Notes: generated by a model not told the origin, from the sequence alone. A DNA stretch of 64,000 bases from Silurus meridionalis (GCF_014805685.1 NC_060901.1:17925405-17989404); one strand, 5' to 3'. Shown: positions 37,079-62,459, numbered from the stretch's first letter. Numbers and translations are program-made.

Positions 37079-38614
37079 ACACATACATAGCGCATTTTAA
37101 CAGTCTCAAAGCAGCTTTGCGAATATAGATTTTAAAAGTTATACGTTAATGCCTTTAAGTTTATCCCTAATGAGCGAGTCAGTGGCAACAATGGTGAGGA
37201 AAATCTCCCTGAGATGGTATGGAGAAGAAACCTTGATAGGAACCGGACTCAAAAGGGAACCTATCCTCATCCGGGTGATACCGAATGTCCTGGCGGACGT
37301 ATCGCCATCTATGAAACGTTCACACCATTCAAATGTTTTACTGCGGCTGAGCAGCGTCTCGTCGCCGTACTGTGCTTAAATTCTTCTGTAGATATCCGCA
37401 AGTTTTACGCAACTTCATCACCACACGCTGTTCCATGCACACACCAACAATGATGTCTGCCATCTGGATTAACGGTCTCTGGACCGGCCCAGTAACATGT
37501 ATACCATGCCACCTATCAGTAATAGGATACTATAGCCACTTACTACTGCATTTAGTACTGCCATGCCTACTGCCATGCCTTTGACTCGAATGCCCCTCAT
37601 TGTTCCTGCTTTATAAAATTAAAATACTAAATCTAAACTAAACTAAAATAGAGGTCTGTTCTGGAATCTGGTCATTTCATTTGAGATTTCAAGCCACAGT
37701 CTTTACAAGTCGGTTAAAAATCCGGAAAACAAACTAGCATAAATTATTAGCCAACTAGCAAAGGTTGCATCTAATACATCTTTTAGAAACGTGACTTCAA
37801 ATTCGAAATTTGCATGTAAAGAAGTACTTAAAAATTTCCCAAAATCATTCTGATATTGGTTGACTGATCTTTTTGGGGTCTCTAGTGTCATTTCGAGCAG
37901 ATTTTTAAGAAAACGCGAATGAAATTCGACGTGCCTTTGACTTTGTTGTTCTGAGTTCAATAAACGGAAACATGTGAAATGAAAGAGTGTATTGGATCGT
38001 AAAGCGTTTGTAATGTGCTCCTTTTACTTTATGTACAATTTTCTATAAGGAAACGCTACGTTCGAAACAGTACCATGCAACACCTTTATGCTAGCATTTC
38101 TCAGGACTTGTTTCTTCACTTTGATGGCAGTCCAACATTGGCAAGACAGTGGACTGGACATGATTTGAACTGTAAAACTATAATAAACGGACATTTGGTG
38201 TTGAGCATCAAGACTGGTTCCTCTCCGGATTTCTTCCTCGTACCAAATCAGATGGTTTTTCGTTGGAATTTTTGCCACTGATTTGCTCATTAGGGATAAA
38301 CTTACATGGACAAATTGATCATTTCTAATAATGAAGCTGCTTTGGGACAGTGTCCATTAAAAAGCGGTGTTGAAATCGTATCAAAACCTTACATTTCATG
38401 CAGAAATGCTGATTTGTAAAGCATTGTAGCCAACACCTGCAATGTAAAAAAAATATATATATATATATATATATATTGAATTATTCTCTGAATGCACTGT
38501 CCTTTTATATGAATAAAAACCACAGCCTTGGTTTTACAGGACAACGCCGCAGAAACAGCACAATCTGAGCATTGGCCGGCAAAGAGCAGCGCATCCTTGA
38601 GCACGGAGAGCTGA
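20696..38614 (+). CDS. agbl5: AGBL5, cytosolic carboxypeptidase-like protein 5 (CCP5), long form
   Basis: AGBL5 is an M14D metallocarboxypeptidase that removes glutamates from tubulin, including the branch-point glutamate, and so controls microtubule polyglutamylation in cilia and neurons. Coding exons: 20,696-20,880; 21,059-21,230; 21,983-22,152; 24,003-24,180; 25,589-25,767; 25,919-26,417; 26,892-27,061; 27,302-27,437; 27,526-27,716; 28,326-28,522; then 36,022-36,155; 36,241-36,281; 36,542-36,685; 36,944-37,043; 38,540-38,614. All splice phases agree, giving 856 residues, close to the human protein (886). The start [20 protein letters not shown] matches the family start. The N-terminal domain runs to about residue 150. 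Zinc ligands: HPGE (His244, Glu247) and DLHGHA (His440). The substrate region is [11 protein letters not shown] and GVNLNRQY. Catalytic Glu522 is in LECNYNTGR. The tail is Ser-rich. The first ten exons are certain. The distal five are assigned by phase, strand and lack of another gene. Confidence 0.92.
21360..21815. repeat. Repeat of the 'gtcgaccgatta...tctagaggc' family in AGBL5 intron 2
   Basis: Contains gaagtcgaccgattaatta, ccaaccgatagttgattgctgg, agcctctagaggct and tcgataaaatcc. I recognise it as a common fish repeat, probably a non-autonomous DNA transposon with TAGAGGTCGACCGAT-like ends. Related fragments lie at 17,100-17,215, 28,060-28,200, 48,265-48,420 and 51,100-51,200. Confidence 0.5.
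21840..21906. repeat. (CTAT)n microsatellite
   Basis: About 16 CTAT units after a short CTTT run, ending some 75 bp before the acceptor of AGBL5 coding exon 3. Confidence 0.95.
22213..23301. mobile_element. hAT-like DNA transposon in AGBL5 intron 3
   Basis: Ends are inverted repeats: CAGAGGTGGAAAG at 22,213 and ctttccacctctg finishing at 23,301. Flanks are atcataat (22,205-22,212) and atcatcat (23,302-23,309), 7 of 8 matching, the 8-bp target duplication expected of hAT. It is about 1.1 kb, holds no transposase and includes the fold-back at 23,176-23,229. Confidence 0.75.
23176..23229. repeat. Near-perfect 27-bp palindrome
   Basis: Arms 23,176-23,202 and 23,203-23,229 are reverse complements with one mismatch and no spacer. 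The centre reads cccgtttataaacggg. The arm resembles the end of pogo-like elements (aatcccccgtttat), so two such ends may have fused head to head. Confidence 0.85.
23640..23940. repeat. Degenerate interspersed repeat, related to 55,860-56,280
   Basis: Shares the pattern 'ttcattgtgcaaggtacatgtac ... agaagtgcataa ... gtgcaaa' with the repeat in GEN1 intron 10. It ends just before the AGBL5 exon at 24,003. Class unknown. Confidence 0.4.
24181..25588. other. AGBL5 intron 4
   Basis: No certain repeat or exon was recognised here. Several small open frames are shadows only. Confidence 0.5.
28660..29315. repeat. Decayed DNA-transposon-like repeat split by simple repeats
   Basis: 28,660-28,965 (ctgttccagcatgacaatgt, ccctgtacgcaaagccaga) and 29,190-29,310 (cagaagagtgggggttatta) belong to a frequent fish repeat. 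A tract of (ATGG)n, (AAGG)n and (ACAG)n at 28,975-29,160 interrupts it. It lies in the AGBL5 intron before the proximal last exon. Confidence 0.5.
29431..29729 (+). CDS. agbl5: AGBL5 proximal alternative last exon
   Basis: The acceptor tctccccttcag ends at 29,430. Coding exon 10 ends with a single G of a split codon, which joins AG here to give Glu, then [11 protein letters not shown], comparable in position and charge to the human segment after LGPVR. A Ser-rich stretch follows (eleven Ser, a Pro, four Ser), then [17 protein letters not shown], and the frame stops at TAA 29,727-29,729. The total would be 791 residues. Downstream DNA to about 32.2 kb is mostly unique and ends at a good poly(A) signal, fitting a long 3' UTR. 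This form keeps the whole catalytic region and changes only the C-terminal tail. Confidence 0.75.
29730..32200 (+). other. Likely 3' UTR of the short AGBL5 form, with poly(A) signal
   Basis: Mostly non-repetitive DNA after the stop, with (GT)n at 29,745-29,815 and 30,091-30,150. An AATAAA at 32,168-32,173 (gtgaataaacgtgacc) is the best poly(A) signal; (AAAT)n near 31,750 also contains AATAAA. The strand and position fit the short transcript. Evidence is positional. Confidence 0.55.
32550..32810 (+). pseudogene. Degenerate Tc1-type transposase fragment
   Basis: Plus-strand codons read [19 protein letters not shown] and [14 protein letters not shown], then after breaks [20 protein letters not shown], which match the catalytic core of Tc1 transposases (the last motif is normally SPDLNPIE). 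Terminal repeats were not found. It lies outside the AGBL5 coding exons and is inactive. Confidence 0.7.
33550..33710 (+). repeat. tRNA-derived SINE
   Basis: Has an A-box-like tcgctcagtggttatggc and a B-box-like aggtcataagttcaaatcc, followed by a body with aagtcgctctggataaggg and gctgtaaatgtaaat. This is a typical pol III SINE with a LINE-like tail. Confidence 0.7.
33748..35344 (-). mobile_element. Tc1-type DNA transposon, full length (family CAGTGAGGAAAATAAG)
   Basis: Starts CAGTGAGGAAAATAAGTATT and ends with its inverted copy at 35,344, with TA on both sides. The length, 1,597 bp, is normal for Tc1. The ends repeat the inner motif ctgctattttgcaagttctcc. It lies in the long intron (or intergenic gap) before the distal AGBL5 exons, in antisense. 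A deleted relative is at 52,769. Confidence 0.9.
34113..35003 (-). pseudogene. Tc1 transposase, one stop and one frameshift from intact
   Basis: Starts [16 protein letters not shown] (ATG at 35,003). The paired HTH domains cover about residues 1-120 ([21 protein letters not shown]). A TGA at 34,566-34,568 replaces the Trp expected after DDPKKS. The frame continues with [12 protein letters not shown] (first catalytic Asp) and [12 protein letters not shown] (second Asp). At NPIE (third acidic residue) a one-base deletion shifts the frame and the protein ends early near 34,113. Transposases of this type cut and paste DNA at TA sites. This copy could not make the enzyme unaided. Confidence 0.85.
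36022..38614 (+). CDS. agbl5: Distal alternative 3' exons of AGBL5
   Basis: Five exons (36,022-36,155; 36,241-36,281; 36,542-36,685; 36,944-37,043; 38,540-38,614) with consensus borders chain into one frame ending TGA. The first needs a donor exon ending in phase 1, which is what AGBL5 exon 10 offers, giving [16 protein letters not shown]. Segments include [39 protein letters not shown] and [15 protein letters not shown] do not recognise a domain; the tail is basic and Ser-rich, as expected for the disordered C-terminus of CCP5. A poly(A) signal follows at 38,665-38,670. They could instead be an unrelated gene, but no separate start or other upstream exon was seen. Confidence 0.65.
36338..36500 (+). 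repeat. tRNA-derived SINE in a distal AGBL5 intron
   Basis: A-box-like tggtagcttagtggtttaag and B-box-like ggtcgtgagttcaaatc, then cttgagcaaggcccttaacc and aatgctctggataa. It stands between the exons ending at 36,281 and starting at 36,542, only about 45 bp before the acceptor. Confidence 0.75.
37105..37285 (-). repeat. Interspersed repeat, minus orientation (same family as 17,640)
   Basis: Contains the reverse complement of the family motifs: tctcaaagcagctttgcga and ataggaaccggactcaaaag. Confidence 0.55.
38195..38380 (+). repeat. Interspersed repeat, plus orientation (same family as 17,640)
   Basis: Contains gactggttcctctccggat and gaagctgctttgggacagtg. It lies in the last distal AGBL5 intron, just before a (TA)n and the final exon. 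Confidence 0.55.
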
Positions 38615-38664
38615 ACTGCTTCTCGAAATGTACAGTATATTCCCTCTTTCACAGGCACTGTATC

Positions 38665-38670
38665 AATAAA
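38665..38670 (+). terminator. Poly(A) signal for the long AGBL5 form
   Basis: AATAAA (tatcaataaagcagg) 51 bp after the distal stop codon. Confidence 0.65.
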
Positions 38671-38699
38671 GCAGGTCTATGGTGAAAAAACCCACAACT

Positions 38700-39720
38700 T
38701 TATATACAGTCTCAGTAACTAATATTGAGATGATGTTGAGATGCTTCATAGCTTCATGAACATTTTCCACACCGCATTCCGACTCCTGAACGACATAGAT
38801 TGTTTACGTTGACAGATAAACATGGTACTATTTTAATTAAAGTTTTGATTGTGAAGACTCTCTTGTAGTGGAAAAAAACCTAATAGTATTTTACAAAGTG
38901 GGGATGGATGTGGGCATGGCTTACATAGGGTACAGATGGCACCTGGATGCACTAATATGAAAAAGATGAGCCAGTGAAAGCATATGCTCTGGGAGATGTT
39001 CTGCCAGGAAACATGGAGTCCTGGCACTCGTGTAGATGCTTTTAACGCAACAAAGAGTTCAAGGTGATGAAATTCCTGAGATCGCAATTCAATCGACCAT
39101 CTGTGCTGGACCAATCCATCTCACAAATTGCAGGACTTCAAATAATCGACCAGTGCTAGAGGAGGTCTTCTGGTGTCCAAGCTTTGACAACTCAGCTGTT
39201 TTAGTGACACCACAGAGAAATACACTACAAAATAAAATGTGTAGTTTTGTAACAGTCCAACAGATAGCAGGATAAAGCTTCACACACAGTCACAGGGAGC
39301 ACCAACCATCATCAGTCAGTGTGCTGAAAGACACCAGGTGCTATTCTGATCCTCGCACGCGAGTTTCCTGCCGGAAACAAAACTTGTTATGGCTCCTGTG
39401 GACTTCAACCTTTTCCTGAAGATTAGGCTGCTCCCTTTCCAGAAGGTGTTTGAAACGCCTTTGAAAGGAAACTTCCAGAAGTGTCTAAAAGGTGATGGTG
39501 TGTAAACGTAGATAAATAAAGTACTTTTTTGTAATCGGAGCGAGTCTTGAAACTTTTTGATCTTATCACAGGCGCCTTTAACATTCGGTCAGATCTGTGT
39601 AATCTTATTTATTTCTTTTTTAAACCACATAAACCTTTTATACAAGTCACTGAGTGTGTGTATTCCCTTAAATCAGATTCATGAAGAAGATTCAGACAAA
39701 ATCAGATGAAACCAGTTTAT
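38700..39720. other. Gap between AGBL5 and OST4
   Basis: No exon or classified repeat was recognised. An AATAAA near 39,513 (gtagataaataaagtac) on the plus strand could end a longer AGBL5 3' UTR. Confidence 0.4.
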
Positions 39721-39728
39721 CATTTACA

Positions 39729-40950
<1,222 letters not shown>

Positions 40951-41061
40951 CGCTTCTGCGGCCTGAGCCCACGTCATCATGGAACCGCCTCATGCAGTGT
41001 TCAAGAAGCGCCGGATTTCCTGTGAATATCTGTTTTTAATTCATTGTTATTCAGGCGTCAG

Positions 41062-41446
41062 CTGTGTAACGTGATGGAGGGGGTATTGGAGAAGTGAAGA
41101 AAAGAGTGCAGAAAGGGTGGAGAAGAAGTGGCATGAGTGATTTGTGGTAGACCTGTTATGGTGTTTAGTTTAGAGACAGCTGGATGTGACTGAGTTGAAG
41201 ATGATGATGGAGGGACAGGATTAGAAAAAAGATTATTAGAGGTATGGTGTAGGTTGGACGTTTTGGAGACAAGGTGATTGAGATAGTTTGGGCAGGTGCA
41301 GAAGGGTGCCATGGGGTGTATCGACGGAAGAATGTTGAGGATGGTGGCACCAGGCAGGAGGAGGCCAAGGTTGAGGTTTATAGAGGAGGTGAGGGAAGAC
41401 CTGCGGGGGGTTGTTTTGGAAGATGCAGATGTGGAGGACAGTGTTA
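41062..41446 (+). mobile_element. RTE LINE 3' fragment
   Basis: Broken plus-strand frames read EVKKRVQKGWR, then LRMVAPGRRRPRLRFIEEV, matching the end of the RTE protein seen again at 43.1-43.6 kb. It abuts the OST4 promoter side. Inactive. Confidence 0.65.
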
Positions 41447-41559
41447 TATGAAGGCAGTGGATTCCCAAACAGGGAACTTCTTCACTTTACTTCTTGATAT
41501 TTTGTGTTTTTGGGGGAAAAACCCACAATTGAGCAGGAGAGGAGGTTCATTTGCTCTAT

Positions 41560-41700
41560 CCTGGGTTAGGAGTTTATTGCCCCTGTTGGGCCCTCGAGCA
41601 GGGCCCTTAACCCTCTCTGCTCTATGCATGCTGTATCATGGGTGACCCTGTGCTCTGACTCCAGCTTCTTCACAACCTCTGGCTTTTATTTAACAATCCG
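41560..41700. repeat. SINE-like fragment and simple repeats
   Basis: Contains ggccctcgagcagggcccttaacc, shared in type with the SINE at 36,420. It is followed by (TC)n at 41,721-41,772 and (GATA)n at 41,838-41,893. Confidence 0.5.
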
Positions 41701-41716
41701 GATACTTAATGATCTG

Positions 41717-41776
<60 letters not shown>

Positions 41777-41838
41777 AACATGCTCCTGAGCTTCCAGTGA
41801 CTACCGAAACGGTCCATTTATTGTTTTTGGATCTTCAT

Positions 41839-41893
<55 letters not shown>

Positions 41894-41896
<3 letters not shown>

Positions 41897-43695
41897 TGGT
41901 AATTAAAGCAGACTTTAATGAACATGTAGGTGAAGGGAACAGAGGTGATGAGGAGGTTATGGTAGGTATGGTTTTAAGGAGAGGAATGTGGAAGGGCAGA
42001 TGGTGGTAGATTTTGTTAAAAGGATGGAAATGGCAGTGGTGAACACTTACTTTAAGAAGAAGGAGGATCATAGGGTGACGTATAAGAGTGGAGGAAGGTG
42101 CACACAGGTGGACTATGTTCTATGTAGGAGATGCAACCTGATGGAGATTGGAGACTGTTAGGTGTTGGCAGGGGACAGTGTAGCTAGACAGCATCGGATG
42201 GTGGTCTGTAGGATGGTTTTGGAGGTGAAGAAGAAAAGGAGGAGAGTGAGGACTAAAGGAAAAATAAGATGGTGGAAACTAAAGGAGGAAGAGTGTAGTG
42301 TGAGATTTAGGTAAGAGGTTAGACAGGGGTTGGGTGATTGGGCACCTACTGCAGAAGTGATAAGGAAGGCAGCTAGAAAGATACTTGGTGTGACCTCTGG
42401 AATTAGAAAGGAAGACAAGGAGACGTGCTGGTGGAATGAGGAAGTGCAGGAGAGCATAAAGAAAAAGAGGTTGGAGAAACAGAATTGGGATCGACAGAGT
42501 GATGAGAAAATTAGGCTGGAGTACAAGGAGGTAAAGAGGGATGTGACGAAAGGAAAAGGCATATGAGGAGCTGTAGGAGAAGTTGGACACTAAGGAAGGA
42601 GAAAATGATTTGTAGCGATATGCCAGACAGAGGGACCGAGCTGGGAAGGATGTGTTGCAAGTAAGAACAATAAAGGATGGGGATGGAAATGTGTTGACTA
42701 GTGAGGAGAGTGTGTTGAGAAGATGGATTGAGTATTTTTAGCAGCTGATGAATGAGGAAAATGAGAGAGAGAGAAGGTTGGATGATATGGAGACGGTGAA
42801 GCAGGAAGTGGATAGGATTAGCAAGGAGGAAGTGAGAGCAGCTATCAAGATGAAAGTCAAAGGATGAAGAGTGGAAATTTGGTAGGACCGTATGGCATGG
42901 AGATGTTTAGAAGAGATGCAGTTCAACAAGATTTTGGAAGGTGAGAGGATGCCTGAGGAATAGAGAAGGAGTGTGCTGGTACCGATCTTTAAGAATAAGG
43001 GAGATGTGCAGACCTGCAGTAGGAGTAAGACAGAGTACATGTGTGTGAATTAGAGGGAGGGCAGTGGAGTGGTGCGGTTGCTGGGTGAAGAGGTGGAGAA
43101 GGTGGAGGAGTTCAGGTCCCTGGGGTCAACAGTGCAAAGTAATGGAGAGTGTTTTAGAGAAGTGAAGAAAAGAGTGCAGGCAGGGTGGAGTGGGTGGAGA
43201 AGAGTGACAGGAGTGATTTGTGATAGAAGAGTATCTGTGAGAGTAAATGGGAAAGTTTATAGGACTGTGGTGAGACCTGCGATGTTGTATGGTTTAGAGA
43301 CAGTGGCATTGAGTAAAAGACAGGAGGTGGAGCTGGAGGTAGCAGAGCTGAAGATGTTGAGATTTTCATTGGGCATGACGACGATGGACAAGATTAGAAA
43401 TAAGTTTATTAGCGGGACAGCGCATATGGGACATTTTCTAGACAAAGTGAAAGAGGCCTAATTGAGATATTTGGACATGTGCAGAGGAGGGACATGGGGT
43501 ATATCGGTAGGAGAATGCTGAGGATGGAGCCATGAGGAAGGAGCAAATATGAAAGCCCATAGAGGAGGTTTATGGATGTGGTGAAGGAAGACGCAGGTAG
43601 TTGGTTTGAAATAGGCAGATGTAGAGGACGGGGAGGTATGGAGACTGATGATTCGCTGTGGTGACCCCTAATGGGAGCAGCAGAAAGATGAAGAA
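41894..43695 (+). mobile_element. RTE-clade LINE, decayed
   Basis: In order on the plus strand: an endonuclease region with RVTYKSGGRCTQVDYVLCRR near 42,080; a linker with ETCWWNEEVQESIKKKRLEK (42,420); SKEEVRAAIKMK (42,815) in the RT; and the end of the protein, EEFRSLGSTVQSNGECFREV, VRPAMLYGLETVALSKRQEV and LRFSLGMTTMDKIRNKFI. The 3' tail has gattcgctgtggtgacccct. Stops and frameshifts occur throughout, and part of the RT appears deleted near 42,950-43,060. RTE elements encode a single endonuclease-RT protein and move by target-primed reverse transcription. Not functional. Confidence 0.8.
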
Positions 43696-43726
43696 GAATT
43701 AATTGCGTGTTATTAAATTTGTGCCG

Positions 43727-43728
<2 letters not shown>

Positions 43729-43810
<82 letters not shown>
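43729..43810. repeat. (TA)n microsatellite
   Basis: About 40 TA units right after the RTE tail. Confidence 0.95.
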
Positions 43811-43814
<4 letters not shown>

Positions 43815-43863
43815 TTATTTTATTTTATTTTAATTTTTTAAATCATCTTTTTATTTATTATGA

Positions 43864-44066
43864 GCGGCCCTGTTGGTGTAAGGGCTGTAATAACTCTCCC
43901 CGGCAGCAGGGGGCTCAGGTCGGATAGAGGCTTAAGGAAAGAGACAGGAGTTGGCGCCGAAGAGGAAATTCAAAACACTTCTGTTGTGGATGTTCTGATT
44001 ATCTGTGTAGTGTTTACTGACCGGCAAACGTCTCTACGAGATACAGGATCTATTCAATCTAGTATT
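43864..44066 (+). other. Possible exon upstream of GEN1
   Basis: A GC-richer, non-repeat segment ends in a donor-like attagtag|gtaaca at 44,068, followed at once by (CA)n. An open frame runs through it, but I recognise no protein. It could be a 5' UTR exon of GEN1 or of the small frame at 44,682. Supported only by composition and the donor. Confidence 0.3.
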
Positions 44067-44071
44067 AGTAG

Positions 44072-44149
<78 letters not shown>

Positions 44150-44248
44150 TATACGTGCGCACACTGCTTTATGCACAAGAAGTGTCACGCACACTCAATA
44201 TAATGTAAAAACAATGATATACACACACTCCGCGATTGCACACAAAGT

Positions 44249-44310
<62 letters not shown>
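44072..44310. repeat. Two (CA)n microsatellites
   Basis: (CA)n at 44,072-44,147 and 44,250-44,308, with a decayed CA-rich tandem array (about 105-bp period, atgtgcatgcaatgttttac) from 44,320 to 44,535. Confidence 0.9.
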
Positions 44311-44312
<2 letters not shown>

Positions 44313-44681
44313 ATTAGTACCATGCACATGCAGTGATCTACACACACACATAACCAGGAATATGTGCATGCAATGTTTTACACACACACTCACACATACA
44401 ATCTGAATAATGCACATGTAGTGATCTACACACACATAACCAGGAATATGTGCATGCAATGTTTTACACAGGGACACACACACTCAGAATAATGCACAAG
44501 CGCAGTGATCAATGCAATGTTACACACACACACACACACACAAAAAAAAATCAGCATAATGCAGGAGGGGGGACAGCTTGACAGACTAAAGTACTGCTCT
44601 GCTGCATCTCATATTGCCTTCGCACACACACACACACGAATCTCACTGGTGTGTCAGGTATCAGCAGGGTGGGGTGCTGTC

Positions 44682-44891
44682 ATGGTTAATCCAGGAAACT
44701 GTCCTAGAAATAATAATCAACTTTCTCCCGGTGAGAAAAGAAAAAATCTGTCCTATCTGCAGGACATCTACAGCGAGTGGTTCCGGGCCAGGAAGATAGT
44801 GGAGGACCTCAGCCGTCCCAAAAATGGGCTCTTGTCTCTGTTGCGTTCAGGGAAGCGATCTCGCTCCTTGAAGGAAACACAGAGAGAATGA
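44682..44891 (+). CDS. Hypothetical small protein of 69 residues
   Basis: I do not recognise this protein. ATG at 44,682 (tgtcATGG, G at +4) opens a 69-codon frame: MVNPGNCPRN at the start, SYLQDIYSEWFRARKIVED in the middle (predicted helical and amphipathic), and a basic Ser/Arg-rich end (LRSGKRSRSLKETQRE). No signal peptide or membrane segment is seen. It is non-repetitive, its third positions look coding-like, and an acceptor-like tggtgtgtcag precedes it, so it may be the last or only coding exon of a small gene. It ends about 195 bp before the GEN1 start codon on the same strand. It might be only part of the GEN1 5' region. Confidence 0.35.
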   Translation: MVNPGNCPRNNNQLSPGEKRKNLSYLQDIYSEWFRARKIVEDLSRPKNGLLSLLRSGKRSRSLKETQRE

Positions 44892-45086
44892 GGAGGAGCT
44901 TCTTGCTGTAGACAATTAGAAGTCTAAACCAGGAACCTAGCATCTAGTCCCTGGACAATTGCACAACTTTAACGCTGGAATGGAACGGCACAGTGACACC
45001 TCAAGACCAGCACATGGACACTTTATTCACAATCACACTGCGACATTTCTAATTCTTGTATATATAATATCTCTCAGCTCTCAGTC

Positions 45087-59915
<14,829 letters not shown>

Positions 59916-59973
59916 ATAAATGTTTTTTATTCGTTCAATTCAACTGATTTTTAGTAAATTCTTCATCATTTTT

Positions 59974-59979
59974 AATAAA
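59974..59979 (+). terminator. Poly(A) signal of GEN1
   Basis: AATAAA (tttaataaagtgtggg) about 60 bp after the GEN1 stop. Another AATAAA overlaps the stop region (acaaataaataaatg). Confidence 0.7.
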
Positions 59980-61076
59980 GTGTGGGTTGGTCTTTTTTTA
60001 ATATTCACCACATTTCCACATCTCTCAGTTTCTATACACCAATAACCCGTCGTCACTTCTCGCCTTTGAATTAACATCCGATTAACTTCCTACCAGGCCA
60101 CCGAGCCACGTGTTGATTTTGTGCCACGGAGTAACAGCTGAGTACTAATAAGGACGTTAAAACAAAATGTGTCACTTCCTTTTCCTCGCACAGATCTTTT
60201 AAACATGGCAAGCTTTTATTGCGCACTCGGTGTTGGTCTTCCTCGGCCCATGTAGTGCCATGTTGCACACCTTTTCAGACATGAAAGCTTTGAGAGGTCT
60301 GTACAGCAGGAGCGCATGGACAGCTGCAAAACTCACACGAGATGGTAGTGGAGCAGGTTCTTTTTTTTCTTTTTATTATTTTTTTTGCCTTATTTTATTT
60401 GTTGGCATACATTGAACACTCCAAAGTAGCCTATAGCTACTCAAATACTCACTTAATAATAATAATAATAAAATAAGATGAAAAAAAAGTGGTGTTGCAC
60501 ATTTAAAATAAATAAAAATGCAATAATATTTTGTCATTTTATTTATTTCTTTTTCAAAAAATGTGCAATACCAGATTGTTTTTTCTTCTTTAATTCATCT
60601 TTTTATAAAAATGTGCAACTGGAAATTTCTGTCACCATAACCAATAATATTTAATAAAATAAAACAAGTAAAATACGAATAAACCCTAGACAGGGGATAT
60701 AGCTTGTCTTTATAACAATAATAAACTATTTACAATAAAGAAAATTTATTGTTTATTAGTTTTACTACTAATAGTCCATATCATTTTGTCATCAAATTAA
60801 AGTTGTTTAAAAACAGTACATCCGATTATTCAATAATTATTTTAGTAAGTTTATTAAAAATGATTATTGTTCATAAATAATAGATAGCTAAAAGTAAAAT
60901 AGCTTAACTTCTATTAATAATAATGATTAGAATCGAAATAAATTAGTAATAGTTATGTTGCACCATTAAAATGCCCCGTATCCACGTGTTTTAGGATATT
61001 AATTCGTTTTTATCTGCTACTGCAGTGTTGCTATTAAAAATAATTGTAAAAAAAATCGATAAAGATTGTATTTATT
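59980..61076. other. Intergenic DNA after GEN1
   Basis: AT-rich, with (AAT)n near 60,458. Small open frames on both strands near 60,070-60,415 show no recognisable protein. Confidence 0.5.
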
Positions 61077-61135
61077 AATATAGAAACAAAGTATGTGAAA
61101 TAAGTATATAGTAATATGTTTTGCTGTTCTTTTAA

Positions 61136-61189
<54 letters not shown>

Positions 61190-61642
61190 TTTTGCTGCAA
61201 CATCAGCAGATTTCAGAACATTAGCTTTTACTGATTGATTTATTGATTTGATTAATCACTTTATTCATCCTAAAAATAAATTCACATCTTACATTTAAAT
61301 AATTAATTAATTAATTAAAAGTTTGCATCAATCTTTTTTACCTAATAAAATTGTTTGATGTATGAACTATATTGAATTACAGGAAGAACATTTTCCTTTA
61401 CAATAAAATGATTTTTTTTTCTATTACTTGAACAGCACAAAGACTAAAAAGTATACTTATCAATTTATATAAAAGATGACAAAAGTATAAATGTAAAAGA
61501 GATACAGTATATAAAGAAGTATATGAAGAATAAAGAAGCTGATATTGTGTATAGAAATAAAGATACCAAATTTCTCACATCAGTATTAGTTTTATTTTTT
61601 TATTTTTTTCCTTAACATGAATTTCAGTGAACATTTACAATC

Positions 61643-61643
<1 letters not shown>

Positions 61644-61703
<60 letters not shown>
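61644..61703. repeat. (GATA)n then (GATT/GATG)n
   Basis: About 15 GATA units followed by gattgatg units to 61,745, inside the left arm of the inverted repeat. Counterparts are (TCTA)n(TCTG)n at 63,182-63,285 and (CTAT)n at 63,826-63,902. Confidence 0.95.
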
Positions 61704-61909
61704 GGATTGATGGATTGATGGATTGATGGATTGATGGATGGATGGAGCATCTCTGGTCTACAGAATCTATATGCTCACATGCCATGTTATATATGAGAAG
61801 ATAGAAAAAGAAGGGAATGGGACCCCCATTGTACTTATAGATGTAATTAACTACAACTAAAAAAAAAATCAAGCATTAGAGCAGGAGATTTTAAAAGTTG
61901 CATTTTTTA

Positions 61910-61991
<82 letters not shown>

Positions 61992-62092
61992 TCAAGTTGC
62001 TTTAATTATTGTTACATATTATATGAATCATAAATGAGAGGAACGTTTTTATTTTTATGTTTGCTATGATGCAATGTTTGTTTTTTGGCTCT

Positions 62093-62310
62093 CTATAAAA
62101 ACTTTCTTTCGGCTTCTCCCGTTAGGGCTCGCCACAGCGGATCCTCCGCACGTTTTGATTTGGCACATGTTTTTATGCTGGATGCCCTTCCTAACGCAAC
62201 CCTCCCCAATTTATCCGGGCTTGGGACCGGCACTGAGAGTGGCTGGGGATGGTTCCCTGACCGGGAATCGAACCCGGGTCGATTCCCGGTGTTTTTTGGC
62301 TCTCTATAGG
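62093..62310 (-). repeat. tRNA-derived SINE with RTE-type tail
   Basis: On the minus strand a B-box-like cgggttcgattcccggtcag is followed by aggaagggcatccagcataa and then ggatccgctgtggcgagccc to gggagaagccgaaag. The last part matches the RTE LINE tails at 17,010 and 43,650. It lies in the spacer of the inverted repeat. Confidence 0.7.
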
Positions 62311-62376
62311 GGAGAGAAAATTATATACAGTACAGACCAAAAGTTTGGACACAAGGTGTACAAACTTTTGGTCTGT

Positions 62377-62379
<3 letters not shown>

Positions 62380-62457
<78 letters not shown>
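62380..62457. repeat. (TA)n microsatellite in a short fold-back
   Basis: About 39 TA units. Just before it, ccaaaagtttggacacaa (62,338) and acaaacttttggtctgta (62,361) form an inverted pair. Confidence 0.9.

Positions 62458-62459
<2 letters not shown>

Noticed and set aside
44320..44535. CRISPR-like regular repeat
   Set aside because: It is a decayed CA-rich tandem repeat of about 105 bp with no distinct spacers, in a vertebrate genome.
60071..60415. Possible exon of a gene facing GEN1
   Set aside because: Short frames on both strands show no recognised protein and no convincing splice signals.
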